Counted from the first letter of the stretch, positions 37,559 through 46,770 are shown. The stretch is DNA of 64,000 nucleotides from Dyella jiangningensis (GCA_000632805.1 CP007444.1:4266772-4330771), one strand, 5' to 3'. Notes: generated by a model not told the origin, from the letters alone. Program-made: numbers and translations.

Positions 37559-39652
37559 ATGTTCAGAAACCTCCTCAATCTCGGCGTATTCCTCGTTGGC
37601 CTGGCCGCCATCGGCTGGATCGGCATCGGCTATATCGGCTCCAATCCACTGGGCGCCGCCGTCGCGGCACTGATCGCCGCCTGCTACCTCGCCGGCGCCT
37701 TCGAACTGCATCGGTATCGCCAGGCCACGGGGTCGCTGCTGCGCGCCGTTGCAGATCTGTCCGCCGCGCCCGCCAGCCTGGGCGCATGGCTGGAACGCCT
37801 GCATCCCAGCGTGCGCAACAACGCTCGCCTGCGTATCGAAGGCGAGCGCGTCGCGATGCCGACGCCGGCATTGACGCCTTACCTGGTCGGCATGCTGGTG
37901 CTGCTGGGCATGCTGGGCACCTTGCTCGGCATGATGGCGACGCTGCGCGGCACGGGCCTCGCGCTGGAAAGCGCCACCGATCTCGAAGCCATGCGCGGCT
38001 CGCTTGCTGCGCCGGTCAAGGGCCTGGGCTTTGCGTTCGGTACATCGATTGCCGGTGTGGCCAGCTCGGCCATGCTCGGCCTGCTGTCCGCGCTGAGCCG
38101 CCGCGAGCGCATGCAGGCGACGCAGCTGCTTGACGCGAAGGCCGCGACCACGCTGCGCGCTTTCTCGAAGACGCATCAGCGCGAGGAAGCGTTCAAGCTG
38201 CTGCAGCAGCAGACGGCGCAGATGCCCGCGTTGGTCGAGCATCTGCAGGCGATGATGACTGCCATCGAGCAACAGAACCTCGCTGCGCACGACCGCCAGA
38301 TGGCCGGCCACGAGGCGTTCCACGCACGTACCGAAGCCGTCTACACGCGCCTTGCCTCATCCGTCGAAGCCTCGCTGAAGGAAAGCATCGCCGGCAGCGC
38401 CAGCGCCGCGAGTGCCGCGCTGCAGCCGGTGGTGGAAGCGACCATGGCCGGCCTCATGCGCGAAACGGGTGCCTTGCACGACAACATCACCCAGGCCGTC
38501 CAGCGCCAGCTCGATGGCGTGTCCACCACCCTGGAAAAGACCACCACTGCCGTGGCAGGCCTCTGGCATGAGGCGCTCGCGGAACACCGCGAAACGAACG
38601 ACAAGCTCACGGGTCAGCTGGGCCAGACGCTGGAGCAGTTCAGCGCCACGTTCGAACGGCGCGCCAGCCATCTGCTGCAAGGCACGTCGGCGCAGCTGGA
38701 AACGGCAACCAGCAATGCAGCGCAAGCATGGAACGATGCGCTGTCGCGCCAGGAAACGCTCAACGGACAGCTCGCCGATCGCAACCAGCAGGCACTGACC
38801 GCAGCCGCAGCCGCCTTCGAGGAACACGCCACGTCGCTGGTGCGCGTGGTGCAGGGTTCGCACACCGAACTGCAGGCTGCGCTGGAAGCACGCGACCAGC
38901 AGCGTCTGTCCGCTTGGACCGATACGCTTGGCGCAATGACGGAAACACTCGGCAAGCAGTGGGAGCAGGCAGGAGAACAGGTCGCCCAGCGCCAGCAGGA
39001 CATCTGCGACACGCTCGCGCAGACCGCGCGCGGCATGACCGCCGAAGCCCAGTCGCACGCCAAGGAAACCATCGCGGAAATTTCGCGACTGGTACAGACC
39101 GCCTCCGAGGCTCCGAAGGCCGCGGCCGAAGTCATTGCCGAACTGCGCCAGAAGCTCTCCGACAGCATGGTGCGCGACACCGCCATGCTGGACGAACGCG
39201 CGCGTTTGCTGGGCACGCTGGAGACCCTGCTCGATGCGGTCAACCATGCCTCGACCGAGCAGCGCGAAGCGGTCGATGCGCTGGTCGGCACGTCGGCCGC
39301 GCTGCTCGATCGCGTCGGCACTCGTTTCACCGACCACGTCGAAGCCGAGACCGGCAAGCTCGAGGCGGTATCCGCACAGCTCACCGGCAGCGCCATCGAA
39401 GTGGCGAGCCTCGGCGATGCCTTCGGCGCCGCCGTGCAGCTGTTCGGCCAGTCGAACGAGATGCTGATGGAACGGCTGCAGGGTATCGAAGCCGCGCTGG
39501 AGAGATCGCTCGCGCGCAGTGACGAGCAGCTGGCCTACTACGTGGCGCAGGCGAAGGAGGTCATCGACCTCAGCATGCTGTCGCAGAAGCAGATCATCGA
39601 AGAAGTGCAGCTGCTGGCCGAGCAGCGCACCGCCGGGGCCGACGCGGCATGA
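37559..39652 (+). CDS. DUF802 protein: MotA/TolQ-like membrane part with long helical tail
   Basis: The product is 697 residues. Two N-terminal membrane helices (about 5-25 and 31-49) precede a helix near 106-126 with GMLGTLLGMMATLRG and one near 154-178 with FGTSIAGVASSAMLG. The glycine-rich pair and the Thr/Ser in the last helix resemble TolQ, ExbB and MotA. From about residue 185 to the end the protein is an alanine/glutamine-rich helical rod of some 500 residues. This is the plan of ZorA in Zorya defence systems. DUF802 itself has no published function that I can state. It overlaps the next gene by four bases. Confidence 0.85.
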   Translation: MFRNLLNLGVFLVGLAAIGWIGIGYIGSNPLGAAVAALIAACYLAGAFELHRYRQATGSLLRAVADLSAAPASLGAWLERLHPSVRNNARLRIEGERVAMPTPALTPYLVGMLVLLGMLGTLLGMMATLRGTGLALESATDLEAMRGSLAAPVKGLGFAFGTSIAGVASSAMLGLLSALSRRERMQATQLLDAKAATTLRAFSKTHQREEAFKLLQQQTAQMPALVEHLQAMMTAIEQQNLAAHDRQMAGHEAFHARTEAVYTRLASSVEASLKESIAGSASAASAALQPVVEATMAGLMRETGALHDNITQAVQRQLDGVSTTLEKTTTAVAGLWHEALAEHRETNDKLTGQLGQTLEQFSATFERRASHLLQGTSAQLETATSNAAQAWNDALSRQETLNGQLADRNQQALTAAAAAFEEHATSLVRVVQGSHTELQAALEARDQQRLSAWTDTLGAMTETLGKQWEQAGEQVAQRQQDICDTLAQTARGMTAEAQSHAKETIAEISRLVQTASEAPKAAAEVIAELRQKLSDSMVRDTAMLDERARLLGTLETLLDAVNHASTEQREAVDALVGTSAALLDRVGTRFTDHVEAETGKLEAVSAQLTGSAIEVASLGDAFGAAVQLFGQSNEMLMERLQGIEAALERSLARSDEQLAYYVAQAKEVIDLSMLSQKQIIEEVQLLAEQRTAGADAA

Positions 39653-40293
39653 ACGAGGACATCGAGCTCGAAGGCGAGTCGTCGGCGCCCATCTGGGCCG
39701 CCTTCGGCGACCTGATGTCAGTGTTGCTGGGCGCGTTCGTGCTGATCCTCGTCGGCGTGATCGGCGTGCAGCTGCAGCTTTCGCACCGGCTCGACGAAGA
39801 GGTGAAGCAACGGCAGGCCGAAGCGCAGCGCCGCATGACGCTGGAGCAGGCACTGGCTGCTCCGTTGGCCGCCGGCCGCGTCACGCTGGTCAACGGACGC
39901 ATCGGCATCCGCGGCAACGTGCTGTTCGCGCTCAACTCCGACCAGCTGCAGCCGGAAGGCCGCGAGCTGCTGAAGAGCCTCGCCGGTCCGCTCACCAATT
40001 ACCTGAAGTCCCGCGACGAGATCCTCATGGTCAGCGGCTTTACCGATGACCGCCAGGTGCGCGATGGCAACCGCCAGTTCACCGACAACTGGGAGCTCTC
40101 GGCCGAGCGCGCACTCACCGTGACCCGCGCCTTGATCGCCGAAGGCGTGCCCGCGTCCTCGCTGTTTGCCGCCGCATTCGGCGCAGAGCAGCCGGTGAGT
40201 TCGAACGCCAGCGAAGAGGGACGCGCGAAGAACCGTCGCGTGGAAATCGCGCCCATTCCGAAACCTTCCAACGCCGCTGCCACCCATGACTGA
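39649..40293 (+). CDS. MotB-like OmpA-domain protein (stator partner)
   Basis: The product is 214 residues. A single membrane helix (about 15-44) starts AAFGDLMSVLLGAFVLIL; the Asp at residue 21 sits where MotB, ExbD and ZorB carry their proton-binding Asp. An OmpA-type peptidoglycan-binding domain follows (about 75-205) with LFALNSDQLQPEG, SGFTDDRQV, NWELSAERALTVTRAL and NRRVEIAPIP. It would anchor the DUF802 channel to the cell wall. The ATGA overlap with DUF802 and an eight-base overlap with DUF2894 mean fixed stoichiometry is likely. Confidence 0.88.
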   Translation: MNEDIELEGESSAPIWAAFGDLMSVLLGAFVLILVGVIGVQLQLSHRLDEEVKQRQAEAQRRMTLEQALAAPLAAGRVTLVNGRIGIRGNVLFALNSDQLQPEGRELLKSLAGPLTNYLKSRDEILMVSGFTDDRQVRDGNRQFTDNWELSAERALTVTRALIAEGVPASSLFAAAFGAEQPVSSNASEEGRAKNRRVEIAPIPKPSNAAATHD

Positions 40294-40927
40294 TGTCGTG
40301 ACGCGCGCGCGGACCTTGCTCGAAGCGTGGCGCGAACAAGGCGCCGACCGCATCGACGTCGTGCGCTTTCACTACATAGAGGCACTGGCGCAGCGTGCCC
40401 GCACGCAGACCGGCGCGGTACGCCGCCTGCTCGACGAGAAACTGTCGTCTTTGCTGGACACCTACGCCCGTGACGTGGCATCCAGGCAATCCGGCAACAC
40501 CGCGTTTACTGAAGCATGCGAGCGCAGCCCGCTGGGCGAGCTGGTCGATCAACTCGCCCGCCATGCGGCGGCACGCGGCCACCGCGAGACGCCCGCTATC
40601 GAAGCGGTTGAAGCCAGGCAGCTGCCGCCACTGGATGCGCTCGACGAGTTCCAGCAGATCTGGTCGCAGGTGCGCACGCAGAGCCAGGTGCGCCAGTCGA
40701 TGGAGCAGGCGCCGACGAATGCGGGCCCGCTCAATTCCAGTGCGCTCGTGCATCGTTCGATCGCGCTCATGCGCGACCTTTCTCCCGGTTATCTCCAGCA
40801 GTTTCTTGCCTACATCGACGACCTTGCGTGGCTCGAACAACTGGTGGCGAGCAGCGCGCCCGCCATCAAGGAAACACCGGCGCCCGCCGCCAAGAAGCGG
40901 AGCCGGCGCAAAGCGAAAGAGTCCTGA
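40286..40927 (+). CDS. DUF2894 protein, last gene of the motor-like module
   Basis: The 213-residue soluble protein matches DUF2894. Its helical N-terminal half includes ADRIDVVRFHYIEALAQRA and RRLLDEKLSSLL. A conserved middle near residues 135-165 (QSQVRQSMEQAPTNAGPLNS) is followed by LSPGYLQQFLAYIDDLAWLE. The last 20 residues are lysine/arginine-rich (AAKKRSRRKAKES), which could bind nucleic acid or the membrane. There is no signal peptide. It overlaps the OmpA-domain gene and ends the operon. Its role is unknown; as a cytosolic partner of a motor-like complex it may be an effector or adaptor. Confidence 0.83.
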   Translation: MTDVVTRARTLLEAWREQGADRIDVVRFHYIEALAQRARTQTGAVRRLLDEKLSSLLDTYARDVASRQSGNTAFTEACERSPLGELVDQLARHAAARGHRETPAIEAVEARQLPPLDALDEFQQIWSQVRTQSQVRQSMEQAPTNAGPLNSSALVHRSIALMRDLSPGYLQQFLAYIDDLAWLEQLVASSAPAIKETPAPAAKKRSRRKAKES

Positions 40928-40952
40928 TCGACGAAGCCGCGCAGCGCTGGCT

Positions 40953-41600
40953 TCAGTGCTTCCTCGCGACAGCGACCCACGCAGCGAGACACGCGAGCTT
41001 CTGCTCTTTGCGCCAGGGTTTGCCCACCGGCACGCCCGCGTTCTTCAGGCGTGCGTCGATCTCGGCGGGCGACGCCTGAAGTGTTTGCGCAGCGAGCTCG
41101 GGTAGCGACTTCTCGTCCAGCTCATCGAGCGCGATGCCGCATGGGCCGCACGCAGCTCGGAGCGCGTCACGCACCGCCAACGCTTCGGCGACCGGCACAT
41201 GTTCGGCCCAGGCCAGGCTGTAATCGAGCAGGTCGGTGATCCAGCCCGCGCGATTCACCAGCAAGGCCACAGCGACCAGCTTGCCGGCCTCCGCCTCCAA
41301 CCGGTGCGCGATTGCCTGGAGGCCTTCGGTTGCGTGCCGCGCCTGCCTGCGGCGGCCTTCCGCGACGACGGCTGCCATCTCATCGGTCGCATGCCCCGTC
41401 GTACCGCGCGCCATCTCGTGAACCAGCCGATAGGGTTCGAACGAGAGCCTGTCGTCGGGTCTGCCGGTTTCAAGGGTAGACGACAGAATGACGCGCGGCT
41501 CGCCGTGTTCAACGCAGACACCGACGGCCACAGCGCCACCCTTGTGCGCGCGCAAACCGATGGCCGTCATGGCATCGGGGTATCGTTCGGGTCGTGGCAT
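40953..41600 (-). CDS. Conserved hypothetical protein
   Basis: The product is 215 residues with no membrane segment. It opens MPRPERYPDAMTAIGLRAHKGGAVA-like sequence: a beta hairpin with IGLRAHKG and VAVGVCVEHGEPRVILSS that looks like the first strands of an RNase H/actin-type fold. This is pattern-based only. A later part has AVRDALRAACGPCGIALDELDEKSLPELA. GGGAG at a proper distance supports ATG 41600; 41570 is possible. It is convergent with the DUF2894 gene (25 bases apart). Confidence 0.68.
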   Translation of the reverse strand: MPRPERYPDAMTAIGLRAHKGGAVAVGVCVEHGEPRVILSSTLETGRPDDRLSFEPYRLVHEMARGTTGHATDEMAAVVAEGRRRQARHATEGLQAIAHRLEAEAGKLVAVALLVNRAGWITDLLDYSLAWAEHVPVAEALAVRDALRAACGPCGIALDELDEKSLPELAAQTLQASPAEIDARLKNAGVPVGKPWRKEQKLACLAAWVAVARKH

Positions 41601-41696
41601 ACGCAGCTCCCGAAGATCGGCAGGGCTCGCTGCATGAGCGAGTCCCTGCATGGCGTTCGCTCGAACCGCCGAAGGCGTTCTATCGGCGGCGCCGCA

Positions 41697-42623
41697 TCAA
41701 CCGTTGCGATGGGCCAAGGCGTAATCGATGGCCGCACGCACCGCCGCCACCTGTGCGTCGTTGCATTGCTGCGGCGTGGCGCGCGGGCTGTCAGGGTACA
41801 CCTCGGTGGTGGTCGCGTAGCGTGCGTTGGTGATGCCCGCGCACAGGTTCCATTGCTTCACCGGAAACTTGATCACGCCGGGCAGCAGCAACGGCGAACC
41901 GATGATCTCGCCGCGTGCATCGGCGTCAGCAATATGTGTCACCTTCGCCACGGCTTCCACGACGGCCTGCTGGAACGCCGGCTGCGGCTGGTCGGCGTCG
42001 TCCACCAGATAGAAGCCGTCGGGCACTTCGCCGGGCTCGAACGGCTTGCCGTCACGCGCGGCAAGTGCAGGGCGGAACTCCGATTCGTCCGAGTCGGTGG
42101 TCTCGTGCAGATCGATATGCATCAGCACGACGTCGCGCAGCGGTTCCAGCAGGTTCACCAGCGCCGCCGACTCGCCTGCCGGGCTGTCCTTGCGGAAACT
42201 GCGGTTGGGGTCGAGCGCATCGGGATTCCAGCGGTGGATGCGCTCGTAAGCCCAAGGACTGACGCACGGCACCACCATCACGTTCGCGCGACCCGCGTAA
42301 TCGCGAGCGTGCTGTTGCAGGAATTGCAGCGCGCCATGCACGCCGCTGGTTTCATACCCATGCACGCCGCCGGTGACCAGCACCACCGGGAGGTCGTCGC
42401 GCCATTCGCGGCTGCGGACGACGATCAACGGATAGTGCTCCTCGCCATAGGTCAGCGCGCCATACTCGGCCACGTCGAAATCGCCACGCAGGCGATCGAT
42501 CGCGCTCAACACATCCTGCGCGTAGCTACGCTGCTTGACTTGCTTCGCCAGCCACGTGGCGCGTTCCTGCGCACCCCAGGGCTCCCCGGGTGTGCCGATC
42601 GGATAGAAAGCTTCGTTGCCCAT
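41697..42623 (-). CDS. M14 family zinc carboxypeptidase-like protein
   Basis: The 308-residue metallopeptidase has the zinc ligands in VTGGVHGYETSG near residue 85 (His and Glu) and HIDLHETT near 167 (His). CVSPWAYERIHRWNPDALDPNRSF near 120 is the substrate carboxylate region and TTEVYPDSP near 285 holds the catalytic Glu. Related proteins are annotated as M14 metallocarboxypeptidases or aspartoacylase-like enzymes. It lacks a signal peptide, so a cytoplasmic peptidase or amidase role is likely. The start at 42623 gives the conserved MGNEAFYP beginning. It is preceded by a 96-base gap to the hypothetical gene downstream and is probably monocistronic. Confidence 0.86.
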   Translation of the reverse strand: MGNEAFYPIGTPGEPWGAQERATWLAKQVKQRSYAQDVLSAIDRLRGDFDVAEYGALTYGEEHYPLIVVRSREWRDDLPVVLVTGGVHGYETSGVHGALQFLQQHARDYAGRANVMVVPCVSPWAYERIHRWNPDALDPNRSFRKDSPAGESAALVNLLEPLRDVVLMHIDLHETTDSDESEFRPALAARDGKPFEPGEVPDGFYLVDDADQPQPAFQQAVVEAVAKVTHIADADARGEIIGSPLLLPGVIKFPVKQWNLCAGITNARYATTTEVYPDSPRATPQQCNDAQVAAVRAAIDYALAHRNG

Positions 42624-42783
42624 GGCAAGACCGTCATGTGGGAAAGCGCGCATTTTATCACTCGGCCACAAGGGCAAAACGGCATGGCCGGCCATGGTGC
42701 ATGCGTCGCCTACGCTGCCTGCCTCTGCGCCAGTCGGGAGGCTTGCCAATCTGGCGGCGGGATTCCTGAAAAACCGCTGACGC

Positions 42784-44310
42784 TCAGTAGGCGCGGCCCA
42801 TCCAGGCACCGGCCTGGCTGGGATTCCACACGAACGTCGCCACGCTGCGCGCTGGCATCGTGTATTCGAAACGGCTCTGGCTTTCCGCGACGGAGACGCG
42901 GCGGGCCTCCGTGTTGCTGTTCACCATGACCAGCACGATCGAGCCGTCGGAAACGTTCTGGAAGGCGACATTGTCGAGATGCTCCTTCTCGGTCGCGGTG
43001 GATTCCACGCGCACCGCGCCCGGCAGCACGAACTTGCTGAAGTGCGCCAGCGCGTAATATTCGTCATTGAAGCTCACTTCGCCGGTCTTCGAGTCGACCA
43101 GGATCACGCCCTTGCAGAGCGCACAACCGCCGAAATGCGGGCCGTGGTTCTCATCCAGCGCCAGGTTCCAGTAGATGACGCCGCGCGCCCACTGGCGAAT
43201 GCCGGTGACCAGCAGGTTCCGCGAGAACCAGATCAGCTCGCCCTTGGCGGCCGATGCCCAATCGCCGCCCGAACATTCGGTGATATAGGCGTCCTTGTCG
43301 GGATACGCGCGATGCACGCGGCCCTGCGCATACTGGCTGCCTTCGTAGCAATGCCAGGCGACGCCATCGATGTATTTCGCGGCGTCCGGATCCGACAACA
43401 CGCTCAGTGGCTGCTCGGGCTGGCTCCAGTTGTGATCCCATTCCAGGATGCGCGTCTTCTGCTTGCGGCGCGCCAGCTTCGGGCCGAGGTATTGCCCGAT
43501 CACGCGTGCCCGCGTCGACGCGGACATCTCCATGCCCGGGTAGGTGATCGGCACGAAGCTGGGTTCGTTCTGCATGGTCAACGCATAGATCGGGATGCCG
43601 TAGTTGCGATAGGCGTCCAGATATTTGACGAGGTAGCTCGCGTACGTCTCTTCGTACTGTTCCAGCAGCTCGCCGCCAATCACGTTCTGGCTGGTCTTCA
43701 TCCAGGCCGGGGCGGTCCAGGACGACGCGACGATGAGCAATGCGGGATTGATCGCCAGCACCTCGCGCACCGTCGGTATCACGTTGCGCAGGTTGGGCGT
43801 GACGTTGAAATGGGCCAGGTCCGGGTCTTCCTGTCCGAACGGAACGTCGTCCAGGGTGTACGGCTTCAGCGAAAAATCCGACGCGCCGATGGTCAGGCGC
43901 ATCATGGTCAGGTTGAGATTGGGCGGCGGCCCGTACAGTTCATGCAGCAGTGCGCTGCGCTGCAATCCGCTCAGCTTATTCTGCAGCAGCCAAGCCGACG
44001 AATCCGTCATCGCCGCGCCAAAGCCGGTCATGGTCTGGAACTTCTTCTGGACGTCGATGACCACGTCGACCGGCGACGCATCGCGGGGCTTCATTTCGAT
44101 GTCCGGCTGTCGCTCGAGCTTCAACTTGCGATCGGCCGTGCTCAGCCACAGGTCGACCATTGGCGCGACGGGCTGGGCCGTGCGAACCACCTTGGGCGCG
44201 ACCTTGGGAAACTCGAAACGCGGCGCACCTAGCGTCACCAGGGTAAGCACCGCGAGCAACCCGACGAAGAGGGCCAGGCCCCGGTGCGATTCGTGCTTAT
44301 GCTCATCCAT
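42784..44310 (-). CDS. Glycoside hydrolase family 30, membrane-anchored
   Basis: The product is 508 residues. An N-terminal membrane anchor (about 11-30) is followed by a (beta/alpha)8 barrel of GH30 and a small C-terminal beta domain. Acid/base and nucleophile glutamates are in MQNEPSFVP near residue 247 and ITECSGGDW near 345; MTGFGAAMTDSSAW near 95 is the family start motif. GH30 enzymes cleave beta-glucosyl, beta-1,6-glucan or xylan bonds. This sequence resembles the glucosylceramidase/beta-1,6-glucanase branch, but the substrate is not certain. It would act in the periplasm or at the surface. Confidence 0.92.
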   Translation of the reverse strand: MDEHKHESHRGLALFVGLLAVLTLVTLGAPRFEFPKVAPKVVRTAQPVAPMVDLWLSTADRKLKLERQPDIEMKPRDASPVDVVIDVQKKFQTMTGFGAAMTDSSAWLLQNKLSGLQRSALLHELYGPPPNLNLTMMRLTIGASDFSLKPYTLDDVPFGQEDPDLAHFNVTPNLRNVIPTVREVLAINPALLIVASSWTAPAWMKTSQNVIGGELLEQYEETYASYLVKYLDAYRNYGIPIYALTMQNEPSFVPITYPGMEMSASTRARVIGQYLGPKLARRKQKTRILEWDHNWSQPEQPLSVLSDPDAAKYIDGVAWHCYEGSQYAQGRVHRAYPDKDAYITECSGGDWASAAKGELIWFSRNLLVTGIRQWARGVIYWNLALDENHGPHFGGCALCKGVILVDSKTGEVSFNDEYYALAHFSKFVLPGAVRVESTATEKEHLDNVAFQNVSDGSIVLVMVNSNTEARRVSVAESQSRFEYTMPARSVATFVWNPSQAGAWMGRAY

Positions 44311-44664
44311 GGCGCGTGCAAAACCCGTCGTTCATGTTGCAACCCACTTGGATGACGAAGCTCCTGATGCTTCCACGTTGGAACCGGGCCGGTTCGCACA
44401 AGGCGAAACGGCTGCGTATGGTGGCTTGGCGCGATCTGCCCCATCCGGCTTAAGCGGACGGTAGCACTGAACCCATGAGGAAAGTGCCCGGCCATCGATA
44501 AACCTATCGGCAGCGTGACGGGCTTCCTGAGGGGCTTCACAGTTTATCCGCAAGAGCGCGGCAGCGCGCGCTGTGCCTCTCGGCAGGAGGGCAACGACCG
44601 GAAACGCATCCCTATGGCTTGGCACGCTGTCGGCGATGCCCGTCGCCACACCGCCTGTGTTCGC
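44311..44664. other. Intergenic region upstream of the GH30 gene
   Basis: 354 bases with no gene I can support. It should hold the promoter for the leftward GH30 gene. Short GC-rich stems are present but none has a convincing terminator form. Confidence 0.5.
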
Positions 44665-45144
44665 TCAGCCTGCCGATTCGTCCGGTAAGACAGACAGCGT
44701 CTTCGCCATCTCGGTCGTGCCGTTCCATCCGAGTTCCTGATACAGCGGCCGGCCCTTGTCCGTGGCGTGCAGAACCGCGTAGTCCACCCCGTGCCGCGCG
44801 AATTCCGCATCCGCGAGCCGCATCAGCTCGCGCGCCAGTCCGCGCTTCCGATAGCCGGGCTCGACGAACACGTTCAGTACGTAGCCACGCTTGTCGCTCA
44901 GCGGGTGCGCCGGATGCGGCGGCCAGTCGATCAGCATCAAGCCGATACCCGCGATGGGAGCGTCGCCATCCAACATCACGAAACCGAAGTACGAGCCGTC
45001 AGCAAGGCGCGGCCTGAGCCACTCGCGAAAATGCGCGGTCATCGGCAGCAGGACGTCGTCGCCCTTGCCGGCATCGCGGAACATCGCCTCGCGGTGCCGG
45101 CAGACGAGTTCGAGGTCGTCTTCGTTGAGGTGTCGAATATCCAT
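44665..45144 (-). CDS. GNAT family N-acetyltransferase
   Basis: The product is 159 residues. The acetyl-CoA loop is VEPGYRKRGLARELMRLA near residues 95-115, with YVLNVFV before it, and ELGWNGTTEMAKTL after GRPLYQ near the end. An N-terminal helix (DLELVCRHREAMF) matches the general GNAT fold. Substrate is unknown. The start at 45144 begins at the conserved MDIRHL; an upstream in-frame Met adds only 15 residues of no known character. It is leftward, 71 bases downstream of the next exported-protein gene. Confidence 0.85.
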   Translation of the reverse strand: MDIRHLNEDDLELVCRHREAMFRDAGKGDDVLLPMTAHFREWLRPRLADGSYFGFVMLDGDAPIAGIGLMLIDWPPHPAHPLSDKRGYVLNVFVEPGYRKRGLARELMRLADAEFARHGVDYAVLHATDKGRPLYQELGWNGTTEMAKTLSVLPDESAG

Positions 45145-45215
45145 GGCGATGTCGGAAGAGGAGTCAGGAAGTTCATGCAACACGGTCAACCGTGCCGCGG
45201 CGCACGGCTGCCACG

Positions 45216-45737
45216 CTAGCGGATGCGCGTGAAGTAGCTCGTCTTCATCACCAGCGGACCGTCGTTGCCCGGATACACCGTCGTCTCGACGAGGTGCTGC
45301 TCATCCGGCAATACGGCATAGACCCGCGTCGACACGAGCACACCTTCTTTCTGAAGCGCCATGACCAGCACGTTGGGTGCAGGTCTCTTGAACGAAGCGG
45401 TGTCCGCCTCCGGGCTGTCCTTGATGCTGACCGCCACGCCGTCCAGCGTTGCCACCGACGCCGAATGCGCCTCGTTGCCCGGCACGTAGACGATGTCGAC
45501 ACGGACGCTCAGCTTGCTTTCGCCGGCATCGGCAAACGTGAACTTCACGCTGTCGGGTCGCTGTTGCGGCGGCATGGGAAGCCGCGAGGTATCCAGCGCC
45601 CACGTTCCCAGCAAGGGAGATGTTGCCGGGCGAACCGGCGCGGTGTCGCTTACTGGTCCCGCCATGGCAGGCACCGCGAACGACAACGCCAGAGCACCAA
45701 CGCACATCAGAACCAGCGCTTTCGGCAAGAGCTTCAT
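45216..45737 (-). CDS. Exported protein of unknown function
   Basis: The product is 173 residues with a clear signal peptide (MKLLPKALVLMCVGALALSF..., cut near AMAGP). The mature part is beta-rich with LGTWALDTSRLPMPPQQRP near residue 50 and a pattern of paired strands (SVRVDIVYVPGNEAHS, RVYAVLPDEQHLVETTVYP). No family is recognised; the shape is like a lipocalin or DUF4488-type barrel. The start at 45737 has an SD-like sequence (GGAAGAACAGGA). It is divergent from the 2OG-dioxygenase gene. Confidence 0.75.
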   Translation of the reverse strand: MKLLPKALVLMCVGALALSFAVPAMAGPVSDTAPVRPATSPLLGTWALDTSRLPMPPQQRPDSVKFTFADAGESKLSVRVDIVYVPGNEAHSASVATLDGVAVSIKDSPEADTASFKRPAPNVLVMALQKEGVLVSTRVYAVLPDEQHLVETTVYPGNDGPLVMKTSYFTRIR

Positions 45738-45917
45738 GTCCTGTTCTTCCATGTGGAGGGCGCCGCGGGGAGACGAGCGCCGAGTGGGCGAAGGCGAGTA
45801 TGCATCGTCATGACGGCTAACGCATCGGCTGCCGGTTGCGGTGGATGTCACGAAACCTGGGCGCAGGCATCGCGGCGCAACATCCGACACCCCAGCCATA
45901 GCCGCTATGATGAAACC

Positions 45918-46667
45918 ATGAGCAGACCCTCGGACTCGTTCGACTCGACGTTGCCTGGCCTGGTGAGTTCGCGGGGTTTCGCCTTCGTGGAAGGCGACCA
46001 CATGCGCTCGCTGCTCGATGCGGAAGGCGAGCTGACCGACTGGCCAGCCTTCGTGGCGAGTTGGAATCATCTGGAGGTCGACGAATACCTGGCAGCCAAG
46101 GGCCGCTTTCGCCGGCGGCGCCACGCGACGTTTTCCGCCACCATCGACGGCCCGGTCGTGCCCGAGCCCCACCAGGCACATTTCCAAAGCCTGCAATACA
46201 ACGCGCTGCAGGGCGACATCCAACGCTGGTTCGAACCGGTGGATGCAGCGGTGATCAACAGCGCCACGCTGCGCACCATTCTTCGCTACTGCCATCGGTT
46301 CTTCGGGCTGCTGGCGCCGGCGTCGCCACGTTGGCACATCGAAGTGCACCAGTTTCGCATCGAAGCGACCGCGGACTCCGTCGGCGAGCCGACACCCGAG
46401 GGCAGCCATCGCGACGGCGTCGACTATGTGCTCGTACTGCTCGTGAACCGCCAGAACATCGCCAGCGGCACGACGACCATCCATGCGCCCGATGGCCAGT
46501 TGCTTGGCGACTTCACGTTGACCCACGCACTCGACGCGGCGCTGATCGACGATCATCGCGTCTATCACGGCGTCACGCCGGTGGCGCCGCTTTCCGCAGC
46601 CGAGCCGGCGTTTCGCGATGTGCTCGTCGTGACGTTCCGCGCCACGGCCACGCCATCGGAAAGCTGA
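45918..46667 (+). CDS. 2-oxoglutarate/Fe(II)-dependent dioxygenase family protein
   Basis: The 249-residue protein matches the 2OG-Fe dioxygenase family (PF10014 type). It has a double-stranded beta-helix with iron ligands in EGSHRDGVDYVLVLLVNRQN near residue 157 (His and Asp) and DDHRVYHGVTPV near 215 (His). An Arg in the last strands (FRDVLVVTFRA) would bind 2-oxoglutarate. Relatives include amino-acid hydroxylases such as L-isoleucine dioxygenase, so free amino acids are a plausible but unproven substrate. ATG at 45918 is chosen; the longer frame is an antisense shadow of the exported-protein gene. Confidence 0.88.
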   Translation: MSRPSDSFDSTLPGLVSSRGFAFVEGDHMRSLLDAEGELTDWPAFVASWNHLEVDEYLAAKGRFRRRRHATFSATIDGPVVPEPHQAHFQSLQYNALQGDIQRWFEPVDAAVINSATLRTILRYCHRFFGLLAPASPRWHIEVHQFRIEATADSVGEPTPEGSHRDGVDYVLVLLVNRQNIASGTTTIHAPDGQLLGDFTLTHALDAALIDDHRVYHGVTPVAPLSAAEPAFRDVLVVTFRATATPSES

Positions 46668-46770
46668 TCGAAGGCCGACACCTTCCAGCGCCGAGGGCGT
46701 CGCGGGCGCGATTGCCTTGCGGCCCGGCACTCGATGCCACGTCGAAGGCGGATGCGCCCCGTCGCTTCGA

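Noticed and set aside
36598-40927. Calling the module a canonical Zorya system
   Set aside because: Only the ZorA/ZorB-like parts have counterparts. No ZorC, ZorD helicase or ZorE nuclease is present, so only a motor-like resemblance is claimed.
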